A DNA stretch of 64,000 nt from positions 1 through 64,000 of the forward strand of contig NZ_FNPB01000011.1 of NCBI RefSeq assembly GCF_900107195.1, written 5' to 3'. Below the pieces are notes generated by a model. The model worked only from the letters and a program-made list of their open reading frames with translations. It had not been told where the DNA came from and made no database searches. Shown one piece after another: positions 33,461 to 41,848 of the stretch. Position 1 is the stretch's first letter, and the number at the start of each line of letters is the position of its first letter. This stretch comes from Halobellus clavatus. GTDB taxonomy: Archaea; Halobacteriota; Halobacteria; Halobacteriales; Haloferacaceae. The position numbers and the translations under genes were made by a program.

Positions 33461-33976
33461 ATGGAACCACCAGATACAACGTCCGAGAATCAAGATACTG
33501 ACGAGAACGCAGACCCAGCCGCTAAGCCGACATACATCAGTATACAGCCAGCGTGTCCAGTCTGTCAGAACTCCAAGTTCGAATCTACCGAAGAAGGGGT
33601 GCCGAACAATTTCGACACCCACTACGTCCACGTCAGATGTGCGAGATGCAAGACCCAGCTCACCCTCGAGTATCGTGCCATCGATGTCTTCTGGCACGGC
33701 GGATTCGACGGCCAACATAGCGCCGTTTCGCAGGACCTCCTCACCCCTATCCAAAACGAGTACGTCGACGAAGCATCGTATGGGATACTTCCAGATAGCG
33801 ACCTCCTCTCATCCCTCGACTGGCCGCTCACCTGTGACTGCGGCGAGAACCTCACGGGAAACGAGCTCGTCTCCGATCCAACCGTCCTCCCCGATCACGA
33901 TGTCGACTACGATGATCCCGACTGCGAAACCATCCTCTTTCGATGCGTGAACTGCGACACCATCGTCACCGTATAG
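33461..33976 (+). CDS. Zinc-ribbon hypothetical protein with two metal sites
   Basis: A 171-residue protein. A disordered N-terminus precedes CPVCQNSKF and VRCARCKTQL (first zinc ribbon, about residues 32-68), then CDCGENL and FRCVNCDTIV (second, about 126-168). It resembles the other small zinc-ribbon proteins of this window and lies 21 bp after the previous gene. Confidence 0.65.
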   Translation: MEPPDTTSENQDTDENADPAAKPTYISIQPACPVCQNSKFESTEEGVPNNFDTHYVHVRCARCKTQLTLEYRAIDVFWHGGFDGQHSAVSQDLLTPIQNEYVDEASYGILPDSDLLSSLDWPLTCDCGENLTGNELVSDPTVLPDHDVDYDDPDCETILFRCVNCDTIVTV

Positions 33977-34049
33977 TGTCTCAGAGCGGCGGCTACAGAA
34001 AGTGCAGATAACAACAGCGAATCAAACGAAATAGGATGACGAAATCGGC

Positions 34050-34217
34050 TTAGAGATCTCGAATTTGAACGGTCTTCCTGTCGTTCGCGTCTGCACGACG
34101 CGCAGCATCGTCAAGGAGGTCAGCGACTTCCTCGTCAAGCGCATCGAAGAAGTCTGCCGAGACGTTCATTTCGTCGAGATGCTCTCGAACCTTCGATTGG
34201 ACAATCAGGTCTGCCAT
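34050..34217 (-). CDS. DUF1931 histone-fold-like protein
   Basis: Minus-strand ATG 34217 to TAA 34050 encodes 55 residues. MADLIVQSKVREHLDEMNVSAD and ANDRKTVQIRDL match the small DUF1931 family, which has a histone-like fold and is nearly universal in haloarchaea. The usual role is unknown but may involve DNA. A copy in this region suggests an accessory paralogue. Confidence 0.85.
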   Translation of the reverse strand: MADLIVQSKVREHLDEMNVSADFFDALDEEVADLLDDAARRADANDRKTVQIRDL

Positions 34218-34315
34218 ACGATTCCCCGATTCTCAGACTCCGACTTAATAATTAACGCCTCTATCGTTTGATTTCTCCCGTCCGATCGGTTCCGAGGACT
34301 CAGAATGCTCAAGAC

Positions 34316-34465
34316 TCAATCAACTCTGTTGAATAACTCATATACCTCACCAACATCAGATACGTCAGATACAATCTCGACCGAACCGGCCACATCCCCG
34401 ACGTAACCCATCAGTAACACTCGCCCTCCCTGTAGCGCCCGCTCCGCGAACCATCCTCCACTCAT
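34316..34465 (-). CDS. Possible 49-residue protein, divergent from the tandem methyltransferase
   Basis: Minus-strand ATG 34465 to TGA 34316 reads MSGGWFAERALQGGRVLLMG and then GYVGDVAGSVEIVSDVSDVGEVYELFNRVD. Its alternating hydrophobic pattern looks protein-like, and it starts 4 bp from the divergent ATG 34470. It is too short to be sure. Confidence 0.35.
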   Translation of the reverse strand: MSGGWFAERALQGGRVLLMGYVGDVAGSVEIVSDVSDVGEVYELFNRVD

Positions 34466-34469
34466 CAGT

Positions 34470-35936
34470 ATGCCCACCTCGCTCTCCTACTGGACGATCC
34501 AACCCGACCGCTGGACGTTCAACGCACAGAAGCTTCGTGATTGGGTCGAATCGCAACTCGACGGTCGTGTCCTCAACGCGTGTGCTGGACGGACCCAGCT
34601 CACCCATAATGGGCGGATCGTCCGGAACGACATCAATCCCGAGATCGATGCTGACTATCACGTTGATGTCCGCGATCTTCCTGACATCCTCGAAGCTGAA
34701 TCGTTCGATATGATCGTCCTCGACCCACCCTTCTCGGAACAACAGAACACGACTACTTACGATCGCGAGGACGACACACTACCTACGATCACCGAACTCG
34801 CTAGCGTGGTCGACGCCCTTCTGAAACCCGGTGGTCGCGTCATCCGACTCGGCTATACGACGACGCTTATGCCGCCTGGAGAGGAGTATCTGCTCGAAGA
34901 GGTCACCATCTGGAACACCCTCGGTCGCCAGCACGACTGGCTTGGGACCGTCGCTCAGAAACCCGATAACGAGACTGCGTCGGCAACCCGCCCAGTACAC
35001 GTGACTGACGCCGCAGTTCCGAACGCAGGAGCCACCGCGTCAGGCGGTGTCGCGACCAGCGGGAACGGGAACACGCCCCTCTCCCTCGAGTACATCCGCC
35101 TCAGCCCCGAGATTATGCCCCAAGCCGGCGTCGCCGACTACCTTGACACCCACCTCTCCGGACGTGTCCTCGACGTCTCGACGTACGAACGGTCACTCTC
35201 CCACGACGGCCACTTAGTGCAGACGAGCGTCGATGAATCCGTCGACGCCGCGTACCATTTCGACGAGCGTGAACTTGCCGCCGAATTCGCTGCTGACATC
35301 TTCCACACCGTCGTCGTGGACCTTCCGAGTGAGGCGTTCCAGCAGACCACTAATTATGGTGGCCGCACTACTGGCCGGGATACAGCACTCAAGCAGGAAC
35401 TCCACCCACTCATCGCCGCGGGCGGCCAGATATTCCAAGTCGGCCACACCGCGACCTGTATGCCGCAGCGCCTCGACTATCGTCGATCCCGAGTCGCCGT
35501 CATCGAGCATCCCTGCGTCGAGCAGGACTGGATCATCAGTATCGACATGAAACAGAACACGGGACTCGATGTCCACGCGACCGACCGCTCACCCCTGGAC
35601 ATCCACGTGCCCGACTCAGACGCCGAGGCACAGCACTCGTGTATTCGGTGTGGCGAGGGCTGGTATCTCCACCCCTCCTGGTACGTCGACTGTCCTACCT
35701 GCGGAGCGCGACCCGAGAACTACTGCGTCACCGACGACGACACCATCCTTTACCGCCCACACCCCGAGCGCCTTGACTACCTCGAAGAGCACCACAACCG
35801 ACACGAATGCGATCCCGGCGTCACTTCCAGAACGCCATCCACTCTTTCCCCCGACCAGGAGGACGACTCCACAACCTCCTCGACAGCCCCAACCGAACAG
35901 GAATCCCTCGAACAGTTCGCTTCACAGAAGAACTAA
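34470..35936 (+). CDS. Tandem SAM-methyltransferase-like protein with a degenerate second copy
   Basis: A 488-residue protein. Residues 1-165 form a Rossmann methyltransferase with VLNACAGRTQLTHNG (SAM loop, 34-48) and IVLDPPFSEQQ (catalytic DPPF, 85-88). Residues 201-350 repeat the same domain at a constant offset of 199 (VLDVSTYERSLSHDG at 233; VVVDLPSEAFQQ with DLPS at 284-287), so the copy has lost its catalytic prolines and aromatic. A zinc knuckle CIRC...CPTC (391-411) and an acidic tail follow. DPPF suggests N6-adenine or N4-cytosine methylation of DNA or RNA by the first half; the second half may recognise the target. Confidence 0.7.
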   Translation: MPTSLSYWTIQPDRWTFNAQKLRDWVESQLDGRVLNACAGRTQLTHNGRIVRNDINPEIDADYHVDVRDLPDILEAESFDMIVLDPPFSEQQNTTTYDREDDTLPTITELASVVDALLKPGGRVIRLGYTTTLMPPGEEYLLEEVTIWNTLGRQHDWLGTVAQKPDNETASATRPVHVTDAAVPNAGATASGGVATSGNGNTPLSLEYIRLSPEIMPQAGVADYLDTHLSGRVLDVSTYERSLSHDGHLVQTSVDESVDAAYHFDERELAAEFAADIFHTVVVDLPSEAFQQTTNYGGRTTGRDTALKQELHPLIAAGGQIFQVGHTATCMPQRLDYRRSRVAVIEHPCVEQDWIISIDMKQNTGLDVHATDRSPLDIHVPDSDAEAQHSCIRCGEGWYLHPSWYVDCPTCGARPENYCVTDDDTILYRPHPERLDYLEEHHNRHECDPGVTSRTPSTLSPDQEDDSTTSSTAPTEQESLEQFASQKN

Positions 35937-35963
35937 CCTCTGTCCCCCACCCTTCCCAACACT

Positions 35964-36245
35964 ATGTCCTCTCGCGCTCACTCTACGACAACTCGCCGCC
36001 AACACCATCAGCGCGCCTCAGCCCACGCCTGTCCCGAATGCGGAGCTGATCCGCTCATCATCATCTTCACTGACCCCGCCTCGAACGAGGACGCGACCTA
36101 CTGGTTCGACTGTCCACACTGCACCTTCGCTTCGGCGCTTCGTGCGATCCCAACAACTGACGACGAACCCACTCCTCATGCCCCGTTAGCACAGGAAAAT
36201 ATCAACGAGTACGTCGCAGCGATCGACGTCGAACCACCGTTCTAA
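35964..36245 (+). CDS. Small zinc-ribbon protein
   Basis: A 93-residue protein with CPECGADPLIIIF (about residues 23-26) and FDCPHCTFASAL (about 49-52). It lies 27 bp after the tandem methyltransferase and is probably in its operon. Confidence 0.7.
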   Translation: MSSRAHSTTTRRQHHQRASAHACPECGADPLIIIFTDPASNEDATYWFDCPHCTFASALRAIPTTDDEPTPHAPLAQENINEYVAAIDVEPPF

Positions 36246-36320
36246 CAGCACCCTCCTCGCTCGGTGTGTTTTTCTCGCTCTTCGAGCCTGAAAGCCCGTC
36301 GAACGGGCTGCGTGATCCAT

Positions 36321-36671
36321 ATGACCGAGACAGGCTCCACCACGTCCCCCGACGCCCGCAGCGAGACCTCCTACCAGCTCACTGGGCCCCGTCCAAGCGA
36401 CGAACCGTACTGCGTCACAGCCATCGCACGCGACGACTGGGAGCCGGGTCAGCCCTGTCCCGAGTGTGGGACGTCCCACCTCCACGAGATGCATCTGAAC
36501 GAGGAATGCGCGATTCATCACGATGGGTCGAGCGCGTTCAGCGCCGCCCTCGATCGACTCGGCACCGTCGAGTACTGGTGTCCCGAGTGTGAGACCGTCC
36601 TCTACCGCCACGCCGCATACGCTCTCTGGCTCGCCCTCACAAACAACCTCGAGCACGACGCCTCAGTATGA
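36321..36671 (+). CDS. Small zinc-ribbon protein
   Basis: A 116-residue protein with ATG 36321, chosen over an upstream GTG/TTG because codon use improves there. CPECGTSHLHEMHLNEE and YWCPECETVLYRH supply the two CxxC knuckles. Its stop overlaps the next ATG (ATGA), so it is co-translated with the PP-loop gene and may be its partner. Confidence 0.7.
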   Translation: MTETGSTTSPDARSETSYQLTGPRPSDEPYCVTAIARDDWEPGQPCPECGTSHLHEMHLNEECAIHHDGSSAFSAALDRLGTVEYWCPECETVLYRHAAYALWLALTNNLEHDASV

Positions 36672-37594
36672 GCTCTACTGCCGCCGTCTCGTCGACGTCG
36701 GACTTCCGGCTGGGTTTCCCCGACGACGTCGACGCCGAGGCCGCGAACACCGCCCGTCGCGTGATCAAGGCCGCCCCTGAAACAGACCGTGTCTACGCGC
36801 TCGTCTCCGGCGGCCACGATTCATTGACTGCGATGCACGTTGTCTATCAATCTCACTACCTCGATCTGGATGGTATCATCCACATCAACACCGGGATCGG
36901 CATCCCGGAGACGACCGCATTTGTCGAGGAGCGAGCAGAAGCGCTCGACATCCCGTACTACGAGGTTGGGGCGCCCTGCGACGATCCGGGCCAAGAGCAC
37001 GAGTACCGTCGGCCGCACGAGGAATACACGACGCTCATCCAGCGATTTGGCTTCCCTGGCCCCGGAGCGCACAAGTATATGTACTGGAATCTCAAGGAGA
37101 AGCCGCTCTCGCGCTTCCTGAAGATGCTTGAGGACGACCTCCTTCTCATCTCCGGTGTCTCCCGGCACGAATCGCAGAACCGGATGGAAAACGTCGACGC
37201 GAGCGGTCAGCAGGAGTTCCTTGGCCATCCGACGATCTCTCCGCTCGTCGAATTCACTCCACTCGATGTTCGCCGCTACCGACGCAGCCTCGATCTCCCG
37301 ATGTCACCCGTAAAGGAGACGCTCGAAATCTCGGGAGAATGCCTCTGTGGGGCGTTCTCCAAACGGAAAGAACTCCGGATGATCCGGCTCTTCTATCCCG
37401 ATGTCTATCGGCGCATTCTCTGTCTCGAAGCAACCGTCGGCGCGTTCGCCGCCCTGGACGACGGACCCGACGAGGCGTACAACCGCTGGGGCCATAACCG
37501 ACTGAAAGACCACGAACGCGAGGCGATGGACGATCCTGACCAGATGCTCCTCTGCCAGAGTTGCGAGCAGCGCCATCAGTGCAATACATCCTAA
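36668..37594 (+). CDS. PP-loop ATPase of the PAPS-reductase/sulfurtransferase family
   Basis: A 308-residue protein with the PP-loop SGGHDSL (47-53) that adenylates a substrate, followed by INTGIGIPETTAFVEE typical of PAPS-reductase-like proteins. Cysteines at 225, 227, 296, 299 and 305 (ECLCGAF; CQSCEQRHQC) could hold an iron-sulfur cluster, as in DndC-like and tRNA-thiolation enzymes. Phage and plasmid members often act in nucleic acid modification. It is coupled to the zinc-ribbon gene by ATGA. Sulfur transfer to DNA or tRNA is inference. Confidence 0.75.
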   Translation: MSSTAAVSSTSDFRLGFPDDVDAEAANTARRVIKAAPETDRVYALVSGGHDSLTAMHVVYQSHYLDLDGIIHINTGIGIPETTAFVEERAEALDIPYYEVGAPCDDPGQEHEYRRPHEEYTTLIQRFGFPGPGAHKYMYWNLKEKPLSRFLKMLEDDLLLISGVSRHESQNRMENVDASGQQEFLGHPTISPLVEFTPLDVRRYRRSLDLPMSPVKETLEISGECLCGAFSKRKELRMIRLFYPDVYRRILCLEATVGAFAALDDGPDEAYNRWGHNRLKDHEREAMDDPDQMLLCQSCEQRHQCNTS

Positions 37595-37781
37595 CCGTCG
37601 CTCTGGACCACAACTCGTCACCTGAACGCTCGAACTCTCAAGATATGAAATCCTCCATCTCTCGGGACAGTACCTGTCTCGCGAGTCTTTCTTCGCGGCA
37701 GCTGGCCTGAGCCGCTGCACAGCACGGCATCCGTATCGTTCGTCAAGTATCGCTGCAACCAGCTGTTCACACCACCCGCGT

Positions 37782-38864
37782 ATGGCTTCTAGTTCCCTTC
37801 AGGTAGCCTCGGCTGCGGCTGAGCCGCAACGTCCGTTCACGCCACCGCACGCGGCACCCGAGCCGGACACCCTCGAGTCGTCCCGTCGCCCCGCATATAT
37901 CGGCTTCCTCTTCAGAGCGCCGTTCGCCACAGACGCCTACAAACTTGGCTTCACCACGGGCATCCGTGAGGACTATCGCCTCCAGATCGACTCCTACCGG
38001 AATGTCGACCTCCCGGTGGTTATGCTCGACAACGAGTTCCGCGACCCCGATCCCGACCGATACGTCGACCGGTTTCGCGAGTACGAACCCGATGTGGCCG
38101 TCATCGGTGACGCTGAGACGCCACAGGACGCCTGCGAGTACACCCAGCTCGCTCGCGACCTCCGCGAAGAGTTCCCGTCGACAACGTACATTATCGTCCC
38201 GAAGTGTCGCGAGGCAATCGAGATCATCGACGACGACCTCGTCCTCGGGTATCCGCTCGGCTATTCATCCCTCCACGCAGACGACTACAGCGACCCAGTG
38301 GACTGGCGTGACCGTCATATTCATCTCCTCGGCGGGAGTTCCCCCATCCAGTACGAGGCGCTCCAAGACCTCACGCAGCCAACACTCACGAATGCGCCGC
38401 CGGCGAACATCGTCGGAATGGACTGGAACGGACCAGCCAAGGTCGCCTACCTCGGAGAGTACTGGAGTCGCGATGGCTGGCAATCCGCCGACCATCTCGG
38501 GATTCGTGAGACTGTCCGTCGGAGTCTCCGTGAGATGCGTGCCTTCTGGCAGGAGCGCGATCTCTGGCCGGAGACGACCCCCTGTGACGTCTACGGAGAA
38601 GCGGTTCAGGAGCCACAGGACCCCGTCTGGGCAGCGAGCGGGCGAAATATCTACGAAAAGCCGAGTCCCTTCGCTCCTGACGATGCACCGGTCTACGATC
38701 CGGAGAATCCCGACTACGACCCTCTCGAGGATGCGATCGTGGTCGAGTATGAGAACGGATGGACGCTCGCGTACCGCAACGAGTCGGAACGGAAGCGGAT
38801 CGAGTATCAAGAGGGACTCACGCGTATCAACGGTGATAAGCCTCCTCGCGTTACCCCACGATAA
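37782..38864 (+). CDS. Hypothetical protein, possibly TGT/DpdA-like
   Basis: A 360-residue soluble protein conserved in style with proteins of haloviruses and plasmids. An α/β pattern (YIGFLFRAPFATDAYKLGFTTGIREDY, LPVVMLDNEFRD, YIIVPKCREAIEII, HIHLLGGSSPIQYEALQDL) resembles the TIM barrel of tRNA-guanine transglycosylase-like enzymes, including the DpdA group that inserts deazaguanines into DNA. The late LGGSSPIQYEAL is the closest match. I could not locate the full catalytic Asp pair, so the assignment is weak. Its last codons form the left arm of inverted repeat copy 3. Confidence 0.5.
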   Translation: MASSSLQVASAAAEPQRPFTPPHAAPEPDTLESSRRPAYIGFLFRAPFATDAYKLGFTTGIREDYRLQIDSYRNVDLPVVMLDNEFRDPDPDRYVDRFREYEPDVAVIGDAETPQDACEYTQLARDLREEFPSTTYIIVPKCREAIEIIDDDLVLGYPLGYSSLHADDYSDPVDWRDRHIHLLGGSSPIQYEALQDLTQPTLTNAPPANIVGMDWNGPAKVAYLGEYWSRDGWQSADHLGIRETVRRSLREMRAFWQERDLWPETTPCDVYGEAVQEPQDPVWAASGRNIYEKPSPFAPDDAPVYDPENPDYDPLEDAIVVEYENGWTLAYRNESERKRIEYQEGLTRINGDKPPRVTPR

Positions 38865-38892
38865 GGATCCACAACGGATTTCGTGGGGTAAC
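38850..38892. promoter_or_regulatory. GTTACCCCACG-N21-CGTGGGGTAAC inverted repeat, copy 3
   Basis: Perfect 11-bp arms at 38850-38860 and 38882-38892. The left arm overlaps the end of the preceding gene. The right arm ends about 84 bp before ATG 38977. Confidence 0.7.
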
Positions 38893-38976
38893 TACGGAGA
38901 ACGCTACCACCTCTGAACGGAAAATCACCCAGAAACGCGGGTTTTTCTCCACCGCTAAGCAGGTGAAGTGCTTCAT

Positions 38977-39252
38977 ATGTCAACTGCTGCCTCGACTATC
39001 GACCCAGACACGATCGCACAAGCCGGTGACTCGCCTGTAACTATCCGCGACAAGGTCCTCCGCACGCTCTACCACACTGTTCCGGAGATCGAACTTGAAG
39101 ATGTCCTCGAACTCCAGGTACTCATCGACCCGCCGGCGAACGAGGATTCACATTCGAGGCAAGCGCAAGCCGTCCTCACAGCCGTCCAGGAGGAAGTAGA
39201 GACGTGGCCTGACCCGCCGACGATCCACACCCCACCTTCGGCCTATGAGTAA
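38977..39252 (+). CDS. Small hypothetical protein (91 aa)
   Basis: ATG 38977 begins MSTAASTIDPDTIAQAG; an upstream GTG at 38968 is less likely. The protein is acidic and helical (IRDKVLRTLYHTVPEIELEDVLEL). Its stop overlaps the next start by 8 bp. It heads the operon behind repeat copy 3. Confidence 0.6.
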   Translation: MSTAASTIDPDTIAQAGDSPVTIRDKVLRTLYHTVPEIELEDVLELQVLIDPPANEDSHSRQAQAVLTAVQEEVETWPDPPTIHTPPSAYE

Positions 39253-39499
39253 GGCGTCATCCAATGGAGTCGAAGATATCGGGACTGACTCAGACGACAA
39301 GATCCTCGAGGAACTCCCACCGAAACGATTTCTCGACACGTCCAACGCCCGCCTTATTAAGGCGGGCCTCCACTGTATGCATTCCCGAGAGACGATCCAG
39401 CAGTACCTCGCTTACGAGAACCAGCACAAAAACCGAACGTGGGTACAACGACTTCTCGCGAGACGAGCCCGAGAACTTGCCGACGAGCAGTCGGAGTAG
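39245..39499 (+). CDS. Small helical protein (84 aa)
   Basis: The start overlaps the previous gene. The C-terminal half is basic and helical (RETIQQYLAYENQHKNRTWVQRLLARRARELADEQ), which could bind nucleic acid or a partner. The family is not recognised. Confidence 0.6.
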   Translation: MSKASSNGVEDIGTDSDDKILEELPPKRFLDTSNARLIKAGLHCMHSRETIQQYLAYENQHKNRTWVQRLLARRARELADEQSE

Positions 39500-39536
39500 T
39501 CACGAACATACCACCGCTTCAAGTGGTCCTTCACCT

Positions 39537-40523
39537 ATGACATCCAAGCAATCAACCCTCAGTTCCCTCGCTCATTCAGATAACAACAGCACATCAACCG
39601 CCAAGACCGCGTCACCAGACGACTCCGACAGCTCATCTTCGTCACCGACTCCTCCAAATGACGACGCCTCTACGCCAGCCGAATCGGAAACTTCAGCTGA
39701 GTCATCGACCACCGGCCACTCTGGGGGACCACCGACAGACATCGATGAGAATCAAATAACAACGCTCGACGCCAGTGAGGGACTTGACGAATGGACGTTC
39801 ACCTGCGAGGCCGACAAACTCGATTACGCATATCTCCACGTCCAGGTGGACGTTTATCGAACGCTTACCGACACGTGGTGGGGGCTTCGCGTCACAACGC
39901 AGGAGAAGATAATCGAGAATTCCCGGAACAGCTATGGCGGATATGTCAGACAGCACCGCCCCGATCCCGACGAACTCGTCGATACGATCATCAACTGGGT
40001 GAGCTCAACGCTCGCCACACCTTTCCTCCCCATGAATGACCACGATCTCCCCATCGGTCACCATCTCCGGTCGGTTCCGAGTGACCGGATTCGTGTCTTC
40101 ATCGGTGATGACGCGGTCGACTTCCTCACAGAACGCGACATCCCTATTGACGAGGTACTCACTGCACTGGACAATCTCGAAGAGCACTCACCCCCCTCAG
40201 CGTACAAGAAGCAAGTGAGGGAGTACTACGATGCTCGAGACACCATCGACACTTCACGTACCCGAATCCGTAAAATCGAGCAAGCAATCGGGGCCGTATT
40301 CGGTATCTCGACCGGATATGGTGGGAACGTCCTCAGCGCTCCGCCAGTAGAGTATGCTTCACTCTCTCCGAATGACCTCCAAGACGAGTTGAAAACGGAG
40401 CGCGAAACTCAGCAGACAGCTGAAGCCAAACGAGATTCCCTCAAAGAGGAACTGGCGTCACGACAGTCGGCGTGGGCTGACGACCTCAAAACAACGCTAA
40501 TAGGCCGTCTTCCGTCTTTTTAG
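39537..40523 (+). CDS. Hypothetical protein with a coiled-coil C-terminus
   Basis: A 328-residue protein. About 75 Ser/Thr/Asp-rich residues precede a β-rich domain (YLHVQVDVYRTLTDTWWGLRVTTQEKII). A long C-terminal coiled coil follows (LQDELKTERETQQTAEAKRDSLKEEL). ATG 39537 follows a hairpin-like ACCAC...GTGGT. It is the last gene of the operon behind repeat copy 3. Confidence 0.6.
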   Translation: MTSKQSTLSSLAHSDNNSTSTAKTASPDDSDSSSSSPTPPNDDASTPAESETSAESSTTGHSGGPPTDIDENQITTLDASEGLDEWTFTCEADKLDYAYLHVQVDVYRTLTDTWWGLRVTTQEKIIENSRNSYGGYVRQHRPDPDELVDTIINWVSSTLATPFLPMNDHDLPIGHHLRSVPSDRIRVFIGDDAVDFLTERDIPIDEVLTALDNLEEHSPPSAYKKQVREYYDARDTIDTSRTRIRKIEQAIGAVFGISTGYGGNVLSAPPVEYASLSPNDLQDELKTERETQQTAEAKRDSLKEELASRQSAWADDLKTTLIGRLPSF

Positions 40524-40603
40524 AAATATCCACACAACAACCCCTCAAGCTGTTCTACGCAGGTACACCTCGCCTATTGAGAGAGCGATATGGACTGACA
40601 CGT

Positions 40604-41686
40604 TTACATCTCGGCAGGGTCGCGAGCCTGCTTCTGGTACTGATTATAGAGATCTTCTCCCCATTGGACTACCGCTTCGTTTGAACTGAGGATCATCGCG
40701 ATATGTTCTCCCTCCCCCGTTTTATTATACGCCCCAACCGCGATTTGCTCCCTGTCGTAGATCCCAATGCCGAGGGTTAGTGGTTCGTCGAGACAGAAAA
40801 TCTGAAAGTTGTCGTAGTTTGAGTCGTCCAGAAAGTACTCCATCTCCTCTTCATGGAGTCGCTGGTAGAGCGAGGCGTCGACGATCGCCTCCCCTTTCAG
40901 ACCAAGTTTGAGCAGTTTATCGTACGCGCTAAAGAGTGTCGGGTTGAAGATCGATGTCAACACGCGGAAGTGGTCAAGCCGTGGATCGCAGAGTTTGAGA
41001 GCTGTCGCCAGGACGATTCCTGGAGAGTGGGGTGAGGAGACATACAGCTTTGCGTCAGCGAGGGCTCGAACTGGAATATCCGTCCTAATTGGACTGAGCC
41101 GTTGGAACCAAGGTGCTTTATCCAACACCTGCTCGATTGTCTCGGCCAGTTCCTCATACCGTTCTAATGTATGCTGTCCAGCGGGCGTGAGCCTGTGAAC
41201 ACCGTCGCTCTCTACACTCCATCCTTCCGTCTCAAACATCCGTAACGCTCTCCGAACAGTTGCACGCGACGGAGACCCGTTGGTTGTGTCCACCAACTCG
41301 CTCGGACGGCTGGGTTGCTCTACAAGCGTTTGTAACAACGGGATAGTATGTCTCGACCGAGTTAGCTGGGTGAGTGGCTCGCGATCGAGACCATCTGGAC
41401 ACGATTCGAACGCTTCCAGCGTGATTTTCCCGCCTGCCGTCAGTTCATATCCACCCGTACCAGCTGTTTTCGTCAATCCCCAATCGGAAAGTTGCACGAG
41501 ATGTTTCGATACCGTCTGTCGGGTGATTTCTCCCGATTCTGCGATAGTCGAGGCCGTCTTTGCGCGCCCGTCGAGTGAACGCAGTATATCTAAAGAGGTG
41601 GACCCAGCAAGATCACTAATAAATTCACGGACGACGATCCGTTCGTCCGTGAGTGGATTTGTGGTCGCACGCTCGGACTGCGTCAC
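40604..41686 (-). CDS. Winged-helix regulator with FilR1-type C-terminal domain
   Basis: A 360-residue regulator with two N-terminal helix-turn-helix units (about 15-85: TASTIAESGEITRQTVSKHLVQLSDWGL; about 100-165: SRATVRRALRMFETEGWSVE) and a C-terminal FilR1/DUF1724-like domain ending QIFCLDEPLTLGIGIYDREQIAVGAYN and NEAVVQWGEDLYNQY. It is divergent from the P450 gene with about 160 bp between starts and is likely its regulator or an independent sensor. Confidence 0.8.
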   Translation of the reverse strand: MTQSERATTNPLTDERIVVREFISDLAGSTSLDILRSLDGRAKTASTIAESGEITRQTVSKHLVQLSDWGLTKTAGTGGYELTAGGKITLEAFESCPDGLDREPLTQLTRSRHTIPLLQTLVEQPSRPSELVDTTNGSPSRATVRRALRMFETEGWSVESDGVHRLTPAGQHTLERYEELAETIEQVLDKAPWFQRLSPIRTDIPVRALADAKLYVSSPHSPGIVLATALKLCDPRLDHFRVLTSIFNPTLFSAYDKLLKLGLKGEAIVDASLYQRLHEEEMEYFLDDSNYDNFQIFCLDEPLTLGIGIYDREQIAVGAYNKTGEGEHIAMILSSNEAVVQWGEDLYNQYQKQARDPAEM

Positions 41687-41816
41687 TTGTTTTCACCCGT
41701 TACTAAACTGCGTACCCAACGCTATGAATATATCGCACAAATCTGATATTGAATCGAGCTTATTCGAATACCCATCCCTTTCAAAACCCAACCGAAACCC
41801 GTCTCTCAGCGGTACT

Positions 41817-41827
41817 TTTTACATATA
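41817..41827 (+). promoter_or_regulatory. TATA box of the P450 gene
   Basis: TTTTACATATA ends 22 bp before the GTG start at 41849 and supports that start. Confidence 0.55.
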
Positions 41828-41848
41828 CTGATACAAAGAGCGACTATC

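Noticed and set aside
37655-37680. A hairpin (GACAG-TAC-CTGTC) after the PP-loop gene as a terminator
   Set aside because: The stem is only 5 bp, with no T-rich tract following, so it is not convincing.
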